In this document: positions 43,550 through 55,780 of the stretch, piece after piece | Position numbering within the stretch: position 1 is the first letter of the stretch | How the letters are laid out: every line of letters starts with the position of its first letter | NCBI GenBank assembly: GCA_914767715.1 | Contig: OU612068.1 | Coordinates: 21,886,001-21,950,000 of the forward strand | Source: Membranipora membranacea | Lineage: Eukaryota; Bryozoa; Gymnolaemata; Cheilostomatida; Membraniporidae | Direction of reading: 5' to 3' | DNA length: 64,000 nt | The notes under the pieces: generated by a model | Seen by the model: only the letters and a program-made list of their open reading frames with translations | Told to the model about the DNA's origin: nothing | Database searches by the model: none | Translations under genes and position numbers: made by a program

Positions 43550-43672
43550 GCTCTGCAATGCTCACCAGGTAGCAGAACACAACATCTATTCAGATCTTCA
43601 GAACTAAACTGGTCAAACACTATCAAACACTATCATACTAAACGTATCAAACACTATCAACTTAAGTTGATC

Positions 43673-44054
43673 ATGGATCACAAACTCTTCAGCCATATCT
43701 TCAAATCTGAGAAAATAACCAAACCAGTAAAGACCATAACTCTTGAGGAACCGTCCATTCAAGAATTGGTGAGTAACATTTTTCCTATAATTTTTTGTTA
43801 ATAAATTTCCCAGATTGTTTATTGACATGACTTTTTAGCTCTGCTTAATAAATGTGTTTGGAGTTGCAGCCACCGGCAGATGTAATTCACTTATGAATGT
43901 ACCTGTTTTTATTTAGATTTTGTCTATATTTCAGGTTGCCAGTGAGTTCCAATGCCTACAAAGACAGTGCAGTCGCCAGCTGAAAAGACTCAACTTCAAG
44001 CTGAATAAGCCTCTTGATTTTGAAAGGAAAAATGCCAGAAAAGAAAGATATAAC
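43673..44054 (+). pseudogene. Small basic protein family, copy 1 (late frameshift)
   Basis: Exon 1 is 43673-43768 (32 codons, MDHKLFSHIFKSEKITK... to IQEL), with donor GTGAGT. The intron is 166 bp with acceptor ATTTCAG. Exon 2 starts at 43935 with VASEFQCLQRQCSRQL and continues LNFKLNKPLDFERK. In a run of five A at 44039-44043 the frame slips relative to copies 2-4: it stops at TAA 44052-44054, giving 71 residues and losing the family's RIASKYQ-like end, which is still visible in the other frame to 44079. It may still make a protein with a changed tail, or the extra A may be an assembly error. Family unknown; the protein is basic and probably helical. Confidence 0.7.
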
Positions 44055-44639
44055 AGAATAGCTAGCAAATACCAATGAACGACGCACCTCCCTTGAAATT
44101 GGTGGCAAGATGCACATGCCAATGGCAGTCAATTCTGGCATAAATATTTATTATTTTTCAAATCTTAACAAGCATGTTGATAGGGATAACAAGTGTACTT
44201 ATAACACTATCAAGGACAGTTTTTGAGCTCTTACTGTTGAAAGTATATTTTACACCCCTGCGCTGGTCCGCATTGCTGGGTGGCCATTTGTTTGACAATG
44301 ACACTTTTTTATTTAATTTTGTCTTTTTTATTTAATTCTTTTGGCTCATAACTTGGATAACATGTTGTGACAACTTTGTGACTACCCACACAGACACAAT
44401 TATCAATATTTATGGATAATATGTGATAATAATCGTTTACAATTTAAGATCGCTGCACTCTTCCATAGTTTCCTTTTTATGTTAGATCAAGCAACAAATT
44501 TCATTTCGCAATTTCAAATATATTCTTGATTTACTTTTGATTATAATCTAATGATAATTTTGTTTAAGTTTGATGTTTCTTTTGGCACTTTGTGCAAGAA
44601 ATACTCAAGAGGAGATGTTTTTTTCTACCAATAAACATG

Positions 44640-44645
44640 ACACAA
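44640..44645 (+). terminator. Candidate poly(A) signal for copy 1
   Basis: AATAAA about 560 bp after the ancestral stop position. A weak call, given the AT-rich context. Confidence 0.25.
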
Positions 44646-45532
44646 AATTGAATAAACATGCACTTCTTTCAAAGGCCCAATATCTAAGTAGGCACGTTGA
44701 TTTATCTATTCCGTTGTAAACATTGTAGAGTCTTCAATATTCTTTAGTTTGATAACATTGAGTTGAGTTGCGTGCACCATATAAAAGCCCATTGTATCAA
44801 CCTGAGCTGGAAGATTCGGACGGTGCTGAGGTCTTCGAAATAAACCAAACATGTGGTTAGTGGTTAGTGGTTGGAACAAAGGACTAGTAATTCAAGATCA
44901 AAGAGCTATTTCAGACTGCAGCAGATCTTTTTAAAGTGTCAGATTAACATCTAATCATTAAACTGATGCATTGTTCTATAGTGAAACAAGTTTCCAAGCT
45001 ATCACATTGGGCATCAATGTAAAAAATCGACAAGGCATATGGCTTATTTCCAGTGTTGTTGTATGAGCACGTCTACAATGACCAGAACCATTACACTTAA
45101 GTTTATGTTCCCCTCATACTTTTCTTTGGTTTAAAGAATTTGAGCCTTGGGAGGGTTATGTGAGGTAATCTGATCCAATATATGGATTCCTCATGTCTTT
45201 TTACATCTATAAGTCCAAGTTCCTAATCTCTGTGACCATCATGTGAGGAATAATGACCTGAAATAGAAGTGCTCACTTTATTTGTTGAAAAACTTTTTAT
45301 TTGGGAATCCCTCCTTCAGAATTACGTATTGGCGGAAGTAACATTAACACTGTTGCTATGTTACAAGCTCAAAACTGGTTGTTTTCTGTTGGTGTTTTCT
45401 TCCCATTAAATACTTCAAATTTTCTAATGTAAACTTGGTTTCTCCAATCGCATAGTGTTTGGGAATTTGGTTGAGCCTCTACTACTACTACGAACTTTAT
45501 CTTTCGTGAAATACTTTAGAAACTTATCTTAC

Positions 45533-46548
45533 CATACTTGCCAAGTCTCCCGATTTAGGCGTGACCCTCCAGATTTTTACACCCACCTCCCACTTTTTGT
45601 AAATCTCACTATTTCCTCCAGATTTTAGAGAAAACAGTCCAATCGCAATTTTTTGATAGTTATCCAAGCACATGCTGTTGTTGACTAGTTACTGTTAAGG
45701 TCTTTGCACACAAAATTGAAAGGTATTATCAAATTAAACAATCCTAACAAATTTACCTGTTCTGTTAAGATTCAGCCTATTATTGTAAATGACCAATAGC
45801 ATCCTCTCATAACTCACAACACTGACTGTCATTGGTCACAATATAAAGTAGCTAGTCAAGTGCATACCTTTAGTTTTCATTTCCTTTCAGATCACACATT
45901 TTTTAGTATTAATTTTGTACTGTCTACTCTAGTTAAATTTAAGTGAAGGAAAATAGAAACCTAACAATTCCAAAGGTAGGTCCACTACAATTTAACAAAG
46001 CTCGGATCAAAGACTTTGAAACATATTTAATGTTAGTCAAACAAAAATATAGTACCTTATCTGGATTCTCACTGTCTGTGACTGAGCACATTTTCAGATC
46101 TTGATGATGATGCGTGGGCACTTGTAGCCTGTCTTGACAGGCAAAGACCCCTGGGACTTACATGCCTCTATTTTGCCAATGGGGTGTTTGATACCGGACA
46201 TTGACAATGTAAAGGTATGTATGTAAGAGGCCCAGGGGCCCATGGATTGATTGTAATTGTTTAAAGTGTATTTCACCTCAGTTTGATATTTTAGTACTAG
46301 TACAAACATGAAATTATTTGGGGTCAAATATACCTTTTTAGCCCTTCCTACTCCTAATGGCTGGAAACGCTCTCAGAGCTTCTGCAGACGGGGCTCCGCC
46401 CCGTACCCCGTTGGGGGGCTCACGCCGCCCCCCAAACCCCCAGGTGGGTGACTCGGGTGCTTCGCACCCTCGAAGCACCACGTTGTGGTGCAGTATCGCC
46501 GTAAAATGGAATCTCCCTATTTTGTATTTAGATTACTTGGCAAGTATG
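45533..46548. mobile_element. 1.0-kb DNA transposon with 8-bp target duplication and GC-rich hairpins
   Basis: The ends are inverted CATACTTGCCAAGT (45533-45546) and ACTTGGCAAGTATG (46535-46548). They are flanked by a perfect 8-bp direct repeat TATCTTAC at 45525-45532 and 46549-46556. CTCCCGATTT-like phrases follow the left end, and AATCTCCCTATTTTG precedes the right. No transposase is visible. An 8-bp duplication is known for hAT and several other superfamilies; the terminal bases do not decide which. Near the right end lie four GC-rich hairpins (separate entry). Confidence 0.85.
46388..46491. repeat. Four consecutive GC-rich hairpins
   Basis: Stems: ACGGGGC/GCCCCGT (46388-46404), GGGGGGC/GCCCCCC (46413-46433), GGGTGC/GCACCC (46455-46469) and GCACCA/TGGTGC (46475-46491). 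GC content is far above the surrounding DNA. They lie inside the transposon. Confidence 0.92.
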
Positions 46549-49427
46549 TATCTTACCCTTAATTACTTCAGCATCACAATTTATTGGAAGTTCACATGGC
46601 AATAACCAATCAATTACACTGACACATCAAAACCAATAACGCAGAACATCCTCTTGTAAAGCTAAAAAAGATCATGACTGCCTGAAATTAGTGCAGGATA
46701 GAATACAGAATACTTTTTATATATGTTAATTGAGATTTTTAAAGGAGTTTTTTGAGCATTCATTTCAATACGATTAACCTAGTACTGTAATTGGGACCGT
46801 ATTACTGTTAGAATGAAGATTCAGTAATTGGGAGATTCAGTAAATGGGAGATCCGAATAGGATTTCAGACCGCACCTTTATCAATCAAATTGCTGCATAA
46901 TAATTCGGCATATATAGAATGCTTGCAAGCTTCAGATTGTTGGACTGCTGTGTTTGAATTTACTATGTTTACATATATCAGATACCTTAAAACTTTTTAG
47001 ATTTTAGATTTAGATTCATGGTTGGCTGCCTACTGAAAATCCCTGATCATGATGATGTTAGCTCATGATGACTGATGGTGGTGGGTTCATGTCCGTACAA
47101 AATCTGTAAATGGCAAGCCAGCCAGCCAGTCAAGAAAGTGCAATAATGCAGGGATAATGCTTTGCGTTAAAATTACCTGCAGATTAGGGCATCGGTTTTT
47201 TACGAATATCAATAACAATTTAATATGAGTGAATCACAGCATGATGATCTGTTATGAGGATTAAACATGACAATAACTAGAACAACTGTTGATTATTACT
47301 TATCTGATATCGGGAGATGATTATTCAAATATGAACCCATCACCTCACATCATTGCTGCCCGAAGGATAATTTTGTTTGAGTTTTTTGTTTCTTTCAGCA
47401 CTTTGTGAAAGTCACATTCAAGAAGAGATGGTTTTTGCTACCAATACAAAATTTAATGCACATCTTTTGAAGGCTCAATATTTGTCTTGGCTAAGTCAAA
47501 CTTTGTGCATGAAGTTGTGATTGTTCAATATATTTTAGTTTGATGTCATGGTATCAATTTGTGCGCACCGTATAGAAAATGTAATAGAAAAGCCAACCGT
47601 ATTAATATTAGTATGAAGATTCAATTATTGGGAGATTCAGTAAATGGGAGAAACAATACAATTTCAGATAGCAGCTTGATTAATCAATAGAGATTCTTGT
47701 GGTCAGAGTGTATCGCAAAATTCAATCTATTACCTTTTAGAAAAATACTGATTGTTATTGAGGAGGGTAATGATTTCCAAAAAATGTTCAAAGAAACCCA
47801 GCCACGCTAAATTATGCATGATCAGTGTGCAACTACCAGAATCATGATAATTTATGTTTATATATTCCTCAGAATCCCACATATACTTTTCTTCTGTTAG
47901 AATTTTAAATGATGATATAAACTTGGTTCATTCAATCACAGACTGTCAATAATTTGGTTGATCCTACACTACATCTACTCCCCAACCCATTAGAGTTACT
48001 TTAGGGACTGCAGTTGTAAGACTTATATCTTGAACTTACTGACTGTAACAATCACTTTATTACATTATCACATGACATTGACCATCCACTACACTCCCAG
48101 ATAAAAACCAGTACTAACAGAATGTCCTCTCATAAAGCTTAAGTTGGCCAAAAGCACCCGAAATAAGTGCAGGTTATCAAAGAGATAGAATGAAATTTTT
48201 TGAATTTCATAAGTGATTTTTGACTGAGTTGATTTGGGCATTCCTTTCAATATGATTAATTAGTTTGGTTTTTGTGAAATGGCAGTAAAAAATTCAAACT
48301 TCAAAACAGGCTCTCTGCTACGCAAGACAGTAGATGTAAAATGCTTGCAAGCTTTGGATTGTTGGACTATAGTGTTTGAAGTGATTGTGTTTGTATTAAT
48401 ATCAGATACCTTGAAACTTTATCAACAAGATTGATGAATGGCTGCCTACTGACCATCCCTGAAAATCATGATGTTAGCACATCAACTGTAGTCATCAGGA
48501 TGACATATGTTGGGTTCATGTCCCAAAACTATCTGTTAATGAACTATTTGGCAACGCCAACACAGTCAAGAACGTGTCATAATGAAGTGATAATGCTTTG
48601 CATTACAATAACGTGCGGTTGAAGGCACAAATTCATTATGAAACTTTAACATGAGAGCATCACATCAGGATAATCCGTTATAAAGATTTATCTTAAAATG
48701 TCAATATCCAGATCAACTGTTAATCATTACTTATCTGATATTGGAAGACGACGATTCACAAGTATACTCATAACATCATTGCTGCCCAAAAGATTTTTAT
48801 TTGAGTTCTTTGTCTTGCTTGCTTTTGCTTCATTCTTATAACATTTTCTCATTGTTATAAAACCATCTTGATTGGTGGTTTGCAGTTCCACAGTATACAA
48901 GAAGCCAATCATAGTCACACTTTTGATTTGGGCACAACTTTGGTAACCTCTACAAATGTTTGTGCGAAACCACATAAAGTCAGTCATTGTTTTTATCTTT
49001 TTTATTTTATTATCTTGATTCAAAGTCAAAAGAGAGTGTACCAGAAAAATAAAAATTGGTGTAAGCCTAGTGAAAAAATATCACACTCAAAAATGGCAGC
49101 ATCGATGAAAATGTTTCAAACAAAATATTAAACTCATAAAAGAAAGTTTAAACATTAAAAACAAAACAATGGAATTTTTCATATTAGAAACATTTGTTTT
49201 CTTTAATCGTAATAATCAAAATGCTTGCAAACCAGTGCAGCAGTATTGCTAAATTATAAACTATTTCATATCATGAATAAATTGCATATTTTCATGTACC
49301 TGATTGTTAGTAGCGATTCCAGACCGCATGTGTGTCTTGAAGCAAAATGTAAAGAATTGAGTAATGTTGGAAGAGTGTTGTTGATGAATGTAAAATGTGT
49401 AGAAATATGGGAAGTTCGTCATGAGTT

Positions 49428-49824
49428 TCATTGGTATTTGCTGGCTATTCTGATATAGCTTTCTCTCCTTGACCTTTTTCTTTCAAAGTCTAGGGGTTTG
49501 TTTAGCTTGAAGTTAAGAGCTCTCAGCTGACGTGTGCACTGTCTTTGTAGGCATTGGAACTGATCGACAGCCTGAAACATAGATAATAACTTTATAAGAA
49601 CATGAAATATATGATATTTATTTGTAAAATTAATTGTCAATATTTCTGAACATTTTAAAAATAAAAATTATATTAACCCATGCTCTGAATTCTCCTTTAG
49701 ACAAAGTTAACAATAACAGGAATGTTGTACTCACCATTTCTTGAATGGTAGGTTCTTCGATATTCTTTGCTGGTTTGGTGATCTTCTTAGTCTTGAAGAT
49801 TTGCTTGATGAGTTTGTGAACCAT
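49428..49824 (-). CDS. Small basic protein family, copy 2 (intact, 77 residues)
   Basis: Exon 1 is 49735-49824 (30 codons: MVHKLIKQIFKTKKITKPAK to IQEM), with donor GTGAGT. The intron is 163 bp. Exon 2 is 49428-49571 and begins AVDQFQCLQRQCTRQL; it contains LNFKLNKPLDFERKRSRRES and ends RIASKYQ and TGA. The start Met was chosen because it aligns in all four copies and follows a TATA box about 80 bp upstream. The protein is strongly basic, with an acidic IEEPTIQEM junction and two cysteines at the C-x-x-x-x-C spacing in exon 2. It has no signal peptide or membrane segment, so it is likely intracellular. I recognise no family; function unknown. Confidence 0.75.
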
Positions 49825-49900
49825 GTTGAAAGTGTAGGTAGAGTTGGTGAAGTATATCTGAGTAGAGAATTGGAACTGCTGCCTAGAATGCAGTGCGGCG

Positions 49901-49929
49901 TTTTTATACCAGGTCAACTTGTTCACACC
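49901..49929 (-). promoter_or_regulatory. Promoter of small-gene copy 2: T-box-like site and TATA box
   Basis: On the minus strand, GGTGTGAACA (49920-49929) lies 11 bp before TATAAAAA (49901-49908). Further upstream is CATCTCACCATGGAG, also conserved at copy 4, and a TGACGTCA (CRE-like) site near 50012. Confidence 0.62.
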
Positions 49930-52585
49930 CGATAACTCCATGGTGAGATGCTGGAAATTTTCCTTTGCATTCGCTTGTTTTATCAACCCTAGATTTATTT
50001 AGAGTCATGTTGACGTCACAGTCGGAACTTTCCTTTATTTCATTATGAAATAGTGAAATTATCGATCGTTGATTTCTATAGGGAAAGACTGGGTAGCAAA
50101 TGATTATGCAATCAGAAATATCATTTTACTTGGACAATAGATCTCTTCGGTTGTTAAAATTTCTGCCAAAATGTGACCTCAACGCAGGTCATCAGCACAC
50201 CAGTGATGTTGCAACTACTACAATAGTGATTGATAACATATTTTCATGGATAATCAGTTCACTCCTGAATACCCTTACCAAGCAAATATTAAACGATTCA
50301 GGGGATTCATTCACATCTAGATGTAGGTGTACGCTAACAATATTAGAACTCCATGGCTTTCCCCCATGATCTTAGAGCCTCTGTATCAATGCGCGAGAGT
50401 TAATATTGCCTGGCCAGTACCTTGCAGCAGTGATCTTGCTAATTTATTATTGAGATTAACAATGGAAACTTGAAAGCTGCTACTGATAACAAGTTATTCA
50501 TCGAGGAAAATGTGTACTTTATTTGTGTGCTGCATTCTTTGGAATATCTGGGCCTTGAAAATCCTTGGTGAATATTGTGTAGTGCTCACAGGGAACTTGT
50601 TTTAGATCAAGGAAATTTTTTTCTAAATGGGGTACCAAAGAAAGTAGTATGTCATCTGTCAGCATTTCCATGGTTTTTTATAATCAATTTACTTGATGTC
50701 ATTAAGGATGAGAAGAAAACACCGATAAGACATAAATTAAGGGTACAAATAAACTCATCAACTAAGCTGGTAGTGGATACCACTCGGCAAATCTAATTTC
50801 TATGCACCTCTTTGATGTTATACGCTAGATAATCAAGGGGGTAGCATCTTTTTAATAATTCCGTGAATATGACTGTTGTTCATTTTTCCATTACAAATCA
50901 TGATGTCAATGCTAATATGGCTGGGGGAAGTAGCTTAACTTTAAATACTAGATCCACTTCTGAGGCAATTTGTCATGGGTAGCAGCATCATATACAAGTG
51001 TTTTCAATGAGAGCAGCAAATGGTTCCACTTTTTTGAGACACCTCTTCGATTTGTGGAGAACTAAGGATGAACATTCCAAGTGAAGCGCTGTCTTGTTTG
51101 TCGTTCCATTCGAGGAATGAGAGAAGAATTCAGATGCCTAACACACTAAGTTATCCTCTCATTTTTAAGTTATAGACAACTTCAATGATGAGATGCTTGC
51201 AATCCTATGCATTGAGTCCTGTAGCTTCTGGGTGACTCTACAAGTAATATAATCCTCATATGAGTAATCTAGCTGTCCTCATGAGTATACATGTTGTACA
51301 GTAAATAGTCATAAGAAGAGTCCCTCTCCCAATCTTGCCTTCTTCTCTTTTTCCTTTTCTTTTTAGGTTTTGTCTATTTTTTTATTTTAACTTTTTTGTT
51401 GTTTTTGTTTGGATCCATAATATTTAATAATGATATTTATACGTAGTTGGTACAAATGTATGATATGCTTCCTCAGTATGAAATATGAGAGTAGTCTGCA
51501 CTATCTGTTTACTGCTACTTGACTGACTGGTTTCTGGCTGAGTTATATTTTAAAACGTGAGTTGCCTTCCCTTATGTGTGGTGGGGCAACTCGAAAGTAA
51601 TATATTATGGCTATTGGAACTTGACTAATATTCAATATAGCAATATCACCCCCTAGTGATTGCATAAGTGACCCACTCCCATATTTATTGTAGATGATTA
51701 TTGCAAAATTTGACTGGCTACTTAGTGTTGGGGCATATGGTTCACCTGACATGTAGGATGAAATACTTGTGTTTCAGAGAAACTACGTTGCCACAAAAAT
51801 GGTTGCTTATATCGAAGTAATGTATCCAGAGTCTGCTGCAATTGCCTGTTAGACCCTATTCAACTCCTAAAAAATAACAATATCATCATCTTCTCCAGTA
51901 ACCATCAGGAGCGATGGCTACCTACATATAAGGTCAGAACACCTAGTGGTGAGTAGACCAACATGACAGCGCCATATCCAGATTGTGTAGCTGCTGATGA
52001 TTGCATTTAGTATGCTGGAGCCAATCATGGAAATATTGTCTATGACAACAACCTAACAAGAAGCATACATTTTTTATTGAAATTTGGGGTAAGGGAACTC
52101 TTAGCTGTGCAATGCTGTTAACATTGTGAAATAATAGGTGAGATTGCAAGGTAGCACCACCTATAAATAATTGAAACCGCACAAGAAGATAAAAAGTTAC
52201 AGCCAAAATAATTGCTAATATGGATAGAGAACAATTGTGTGGTCTTACATAACTATGAGTCAAAGTCACACTACAAGAACACACCAGCTGCAACTCAAAC
52301 AACCAGCTTGCGGCACTAAAACATCTTGCACAAGGTGCATGCTGCACAAGGGAATCTTTTTTCGAGTAAACCCTCGCCACTTGGTTGTCTGTTCTTCACT
52401 CTGAAGGTTTCCACAAATGAAATTTTTCTAAAAGAATACCTGTGTTTTGCATAGTTGTAATTTCATTGGGCTTGTGTGACTTATTTGATTGATTCAGAGC
52501 ATATGTTTCATCGAAAGAAATGTTAAGCTTTGACTATGAGTCAAATTTGAGATAATGAGATGTCTTCTCTTTCGCATAAACATGA

Positions 52586-52611
52586 GGTGTGAACAAGTTT
52601 ATGATATAAAA
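52586..52611 (+). promoter_or_regulatory. Promoter of small-gene copy 3: T-box-like site and TATA box
   Basis: GGTGTGAACA at 52586-52595 (context GAGGTGTGAA) is followed 9 bp later by TATAAAA at 52605-52611. Confidence 0.62.
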
Positions 52612-52701
52612 GGTGAGGTTTGCCTAGATCCTGGCACATTACCTGAGTTTGTCATTCATAAGGTTCTTGGAAAGACTGGGCTGTTGCTAGAGAACGTGAC
52701 T

Positions 52702-53125
52702 ATGGCATCCAAACTCTTCAGTGAAATGTTCCAATCGAAGAAGGCCAGTCAGGCAGCAGAAGCAGTAGCTTTTCAGGGACAAACATTTTAAGAAATGGTG
52801 AGTTTGCTTTGATGTTTCTTCTTATAGTGTTTCTCAGAGTGGGAAATTCCTTGTATATAGCAGTCAATCACATGTAGGTTTTATAAGATCTTTTTTTTTT
52901 GTCATAACAAATGAGTTCAAGCTACTTTTATATTTCCTATAATAAATGTTTATTGAGGTCTTAACTATATTGCAGGTTGCGGAAGAATTCCAAAGCCTAC
53001 AAAGGCAGTGCAGCCGTCAGCTTAAATGGTTCAACTTTAAACTCAACAAACCTCTGAATAACGAAAGGAAGATGGCAAGAAAAGAAAGCTTCAACAAAAT
53101 ATCTCAGAAATATACCAGTTTGTGA
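52702..53125 (+). pseudogene. Small basic protein family, copy 3 (in-frame stop in exon 1)
   Basis: Exon 1 runs 52702-52797 (MASKLFSEMFQSKKASQAAE to EM) with donor GTGAGT. A TAA at 52789-52791 stands where the other copies have CAA (Gln of the Q-E-M/L end). Exon 2 is 52976-53125: VAEEFQSLQRQCSRQL, FNFKLNKPLNNERK, then TGA; it is fully open for 49 codons. Only one base separates it from an intact gene, while the N-terminal half is the most diverged in the family. As it stands it makes a 29-residue peptide, so it is probably inactivated unless the stop is polymorphic or a sequencing error. Confidence 0.7.
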
Positions 53126-55490
53126 ATTTCTTCAAAAGCTCTATCTTGGTGTAATATCTATTTGTGTTTTCTATAAATTAACAATATCCTATTTTCCCCT
53201 TGGTTTTAAGCTTGCTTTCAACATAGCATTTATATATATATATGAAAATTTTCATGTTATACTAATATTTGTGATTGTTATAACATTATATGACACTTTA
53301 TTTATGGCTAAACAAAAAATATGCCTTTTCTATAACATATAATTACTGTAATGCTGTTCCAATGTTGCAGTCAATGATATTAGTTGAGATTGAACTTTTA
53401 TTTCTTTTAAAATGTGTACATCCTGTCAAAGATAAATGAATAAATGAATAAATAAGTATAACATTTACTGTCTGCTCAGAGAGGTCAACATGTGTCTGGT
53501 GGCATACATGCAAGTGTGAAAATTTGGTAAAGTTTGTAATTAGTAGAGAAAATAAGTATGCATATGTACATTATATGAAATAATACATAATTGCATGGGA
53601 AAATCATAATCGCGCAAATTTGTTGTAATTATAAGACAAATCAGATATCCACATTGATGTGCCAATTAAAAATCTGTATGAGATATTTTCACACAATAAT
53701 GCTTGGGACTAGGACTCAATCAAAGTTGGCACCCTATTGGGCTGTAAACCACTTGTTGTGATGAAATAGGCACCTTCCAGTGAATGACAAGTGGGCTTAC
53801 CAATTGCAGCAAGGATGCTGCCATCCCACATAAAGGATGGGTTTATGGTGTTAATGAGTAAACCTGTCAGCCCATTCAGCTTGTTCAGTTCCACATCTGC
53901 CAAACTTTTGAACACAGCGTATGCAAGTTATAGTTTTATGAGCTTACATCACCCATTTTTTACTCCCTTGGTAGTGTTAAGCTAATACTTCCTTTCAGTC
54001 AAATGACTTTCCATGGCGATGATCTCATAATAATAGACATACGATAGACTGGAAACTTCAGGCTTGAATGTGCCTGCCCAATTTGGTGCATACACTGGTG
54101 AAACCACTGCAATGATTATACGCTCATATGAATGGAGACTCTCCCATACTGAAACAATTTGATTGACAATTTAGACGTAATGGTGGTTGAACCATAGGCA
54201 ACATTATCTGTTCAAATTGTTATGTAAAAGTCTTAGATTCTTCTTGCTATTATCTAAGAAAATGTGGCAATGGGACAATCTGTCAACACTTTTGTAATAT
54301 GTCTCTTCTAATATTATATTTTCCTAAACCTCATCTGTCAGGCTAAACATATATCAATATTTCGGTAATAAGAGCCATCTGATGTTGAGACATATTGCTC
54401 AGGCCAATGAAGAATAAGGATAAGGATCTAGCTCGGATTAAACATGGGAAATGTTTTATGCTCAGGTCTAGAAGGTGTGTCTGTTAGTTGGAGTTGAACG
54501 TGAATTAAGCGAATTGTACATTTTGCAAAATAATGGACACAAATGGTCAAAATCAAGCTACATGACCGTTTAGATATGCAATGTGGATAATATACCATAG
54601 GTCCCTATTCCACGGGCAATCTCAAAAATATTTCCATATCAGTTTCTGTCCATATTTGGATGTAGTTGATCCATTGCCCTCAACCATTATGCAGGAAACT
54701 TGTTCTGCCATCGATAAAAAGTTTGAGTAATAGTTTTCTCTCTGTCCATACCTGCAGAGCTAAGATCAACCATCTCAAAATTCACAACCTATCTATATAT
54801 TTTTAGTTCCTCCATGTTCGTCTAGTAAAAGGGTCTGTGCATATCTCCTCTGCCCATCCCTCCCTCTAAGCTCAACATACAAAAACCATTTGCCAATAGT
54901 TTTTCTGGTCGTTCAAGATTTCTCCATCTAGTTCAGTCAAGTTTGTCTGTTTGAATTACATGTTGCTGAAATGCCAAAGTAAAAATGTCCACCCTCTGTG
55001 TCTTCAACATAATTGAGGGTATTGGTTGAGGAGCGCGGATGTGAAACTAGTGCTGGCACCAAAACTCTCAAAGGGATTTCTTTCGGTATTGAAGGAAAAA
55101 ATCGTTTGGCCTTCTTTTAATACATTAGTGAGTGGCCGATTGAGATATATAACAATCAGATTTTTCAACCTGGTGCATGTTGCATAGACTATTACATGAG
55201 ATATAGATATTGTGTTTATCATTGGTACAGTATGTCTTATTTGATACACAGATTTTCAAATATAAGTATTAAAACACTTGATCAAATGGTATGAGTTGCG
55301 TATCTTGGCTTGTTCTGACTGATGAGATGTTTTTTGGAGTTCAGCACACCCTACAATGCTGTTGATACTGAAGAACGATGGCAATCAAGAACAATGACTA
55401 GAAGCGGTGCTTGGTTTTTAAGCATTTAGATCGCTCTAATAACAATAAGATCAATGCTCCCTTTATAAACTAATCTTGCCTACCCCGTAT
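53126..55490. other. Intergenic stretch
   Basis: 2.4 kb. An AATAAATG run near 53435-53456 could supply copy 3's poly(A) signal. No gene recognised. Confidence 0.55.
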
Positions 55491-55499
55491 GTCCTGGGA

Positions 55500-55780
55500 T
55501 TTTCCGAGAAATTACGCTTTTCTAAATAATCTCCTGACACTGGTATATCGCTACAAATATCACCATCGGCACCAAGGCACAATTCAAATAATGTATTCCG
55601 ATTTCTTTGTATAATGTAATCACATCATCTGGATTCCAATTTCCTCTCCAGAAGTCAGTTCTAGGTGTCAACTGAGAGCAGTCAACCTTTGGATTGCTGA
55701 CCACATGGTAATATGAGGTGATGCTTGACTAATGAGAGTGAAAATCCCAGCGCCCGGTCTAGTTTCCCACGTAAGAATAC
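55500..55780 (-). pseudogene. Possible decayed GH29-like alpha-L-fucosidase fragment
   Basis: On the minus strand one frame reads DCSQLTPRTDFWRGNWNPDD and then VITLYKEIGIHYL. This resembles the N-terminal catalytic-domain stretch of GH29 enzymes (a W-x-P-D-x-x-x-x-L-Y-K-x-x-G-x-x-Y pattern). A second frame upstream offers AGIFTLISQAS, reminiscent of the G-I-F-x-x-W-G segment that precedes it in the family. The frame is lost on both sides. Recalled similarity only. Confidence 0.28.

Larger units (their letters stand above)
44570..48800. repeat. Tandem segmental duplication downstream of copy 1
   Basis: Block A (about 44570-47395) and block B (about 47396-48800) share many phrases in nearly the same order: GGCACTTTGTG, the CCAATA(A)A-CA stretch, AATATTCTTTAGTTTGAT-type text, AATTTGGTTGA, TGCTTGCAAGCTT, GGCTGCCTACTGA and ATTACTTATCTGATAT. 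Divergence is substantial. Block A is longer mainly because a transposon sits in it at 45533-46548. No gene was recognised in either block. Confidence 0.75.
48840..51860. repeat. Segmental duplication, left copy (carries small-gene copy 2)
   Basis: Matches about 59270-63120 in the same orientation. Shared phrases include CCTTGCAGCAGTGATCTTGC (50420; one base differs at 61081), TTAAGTTATAGA(C/T)AACTTCAAT (51168 and 61646) and GGGG(C/T)ATATGG near 51730 and 63029. The pair includes the whole gene, its promoter and more than 1.5 kb upstream of it. Confidence 0.8.
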
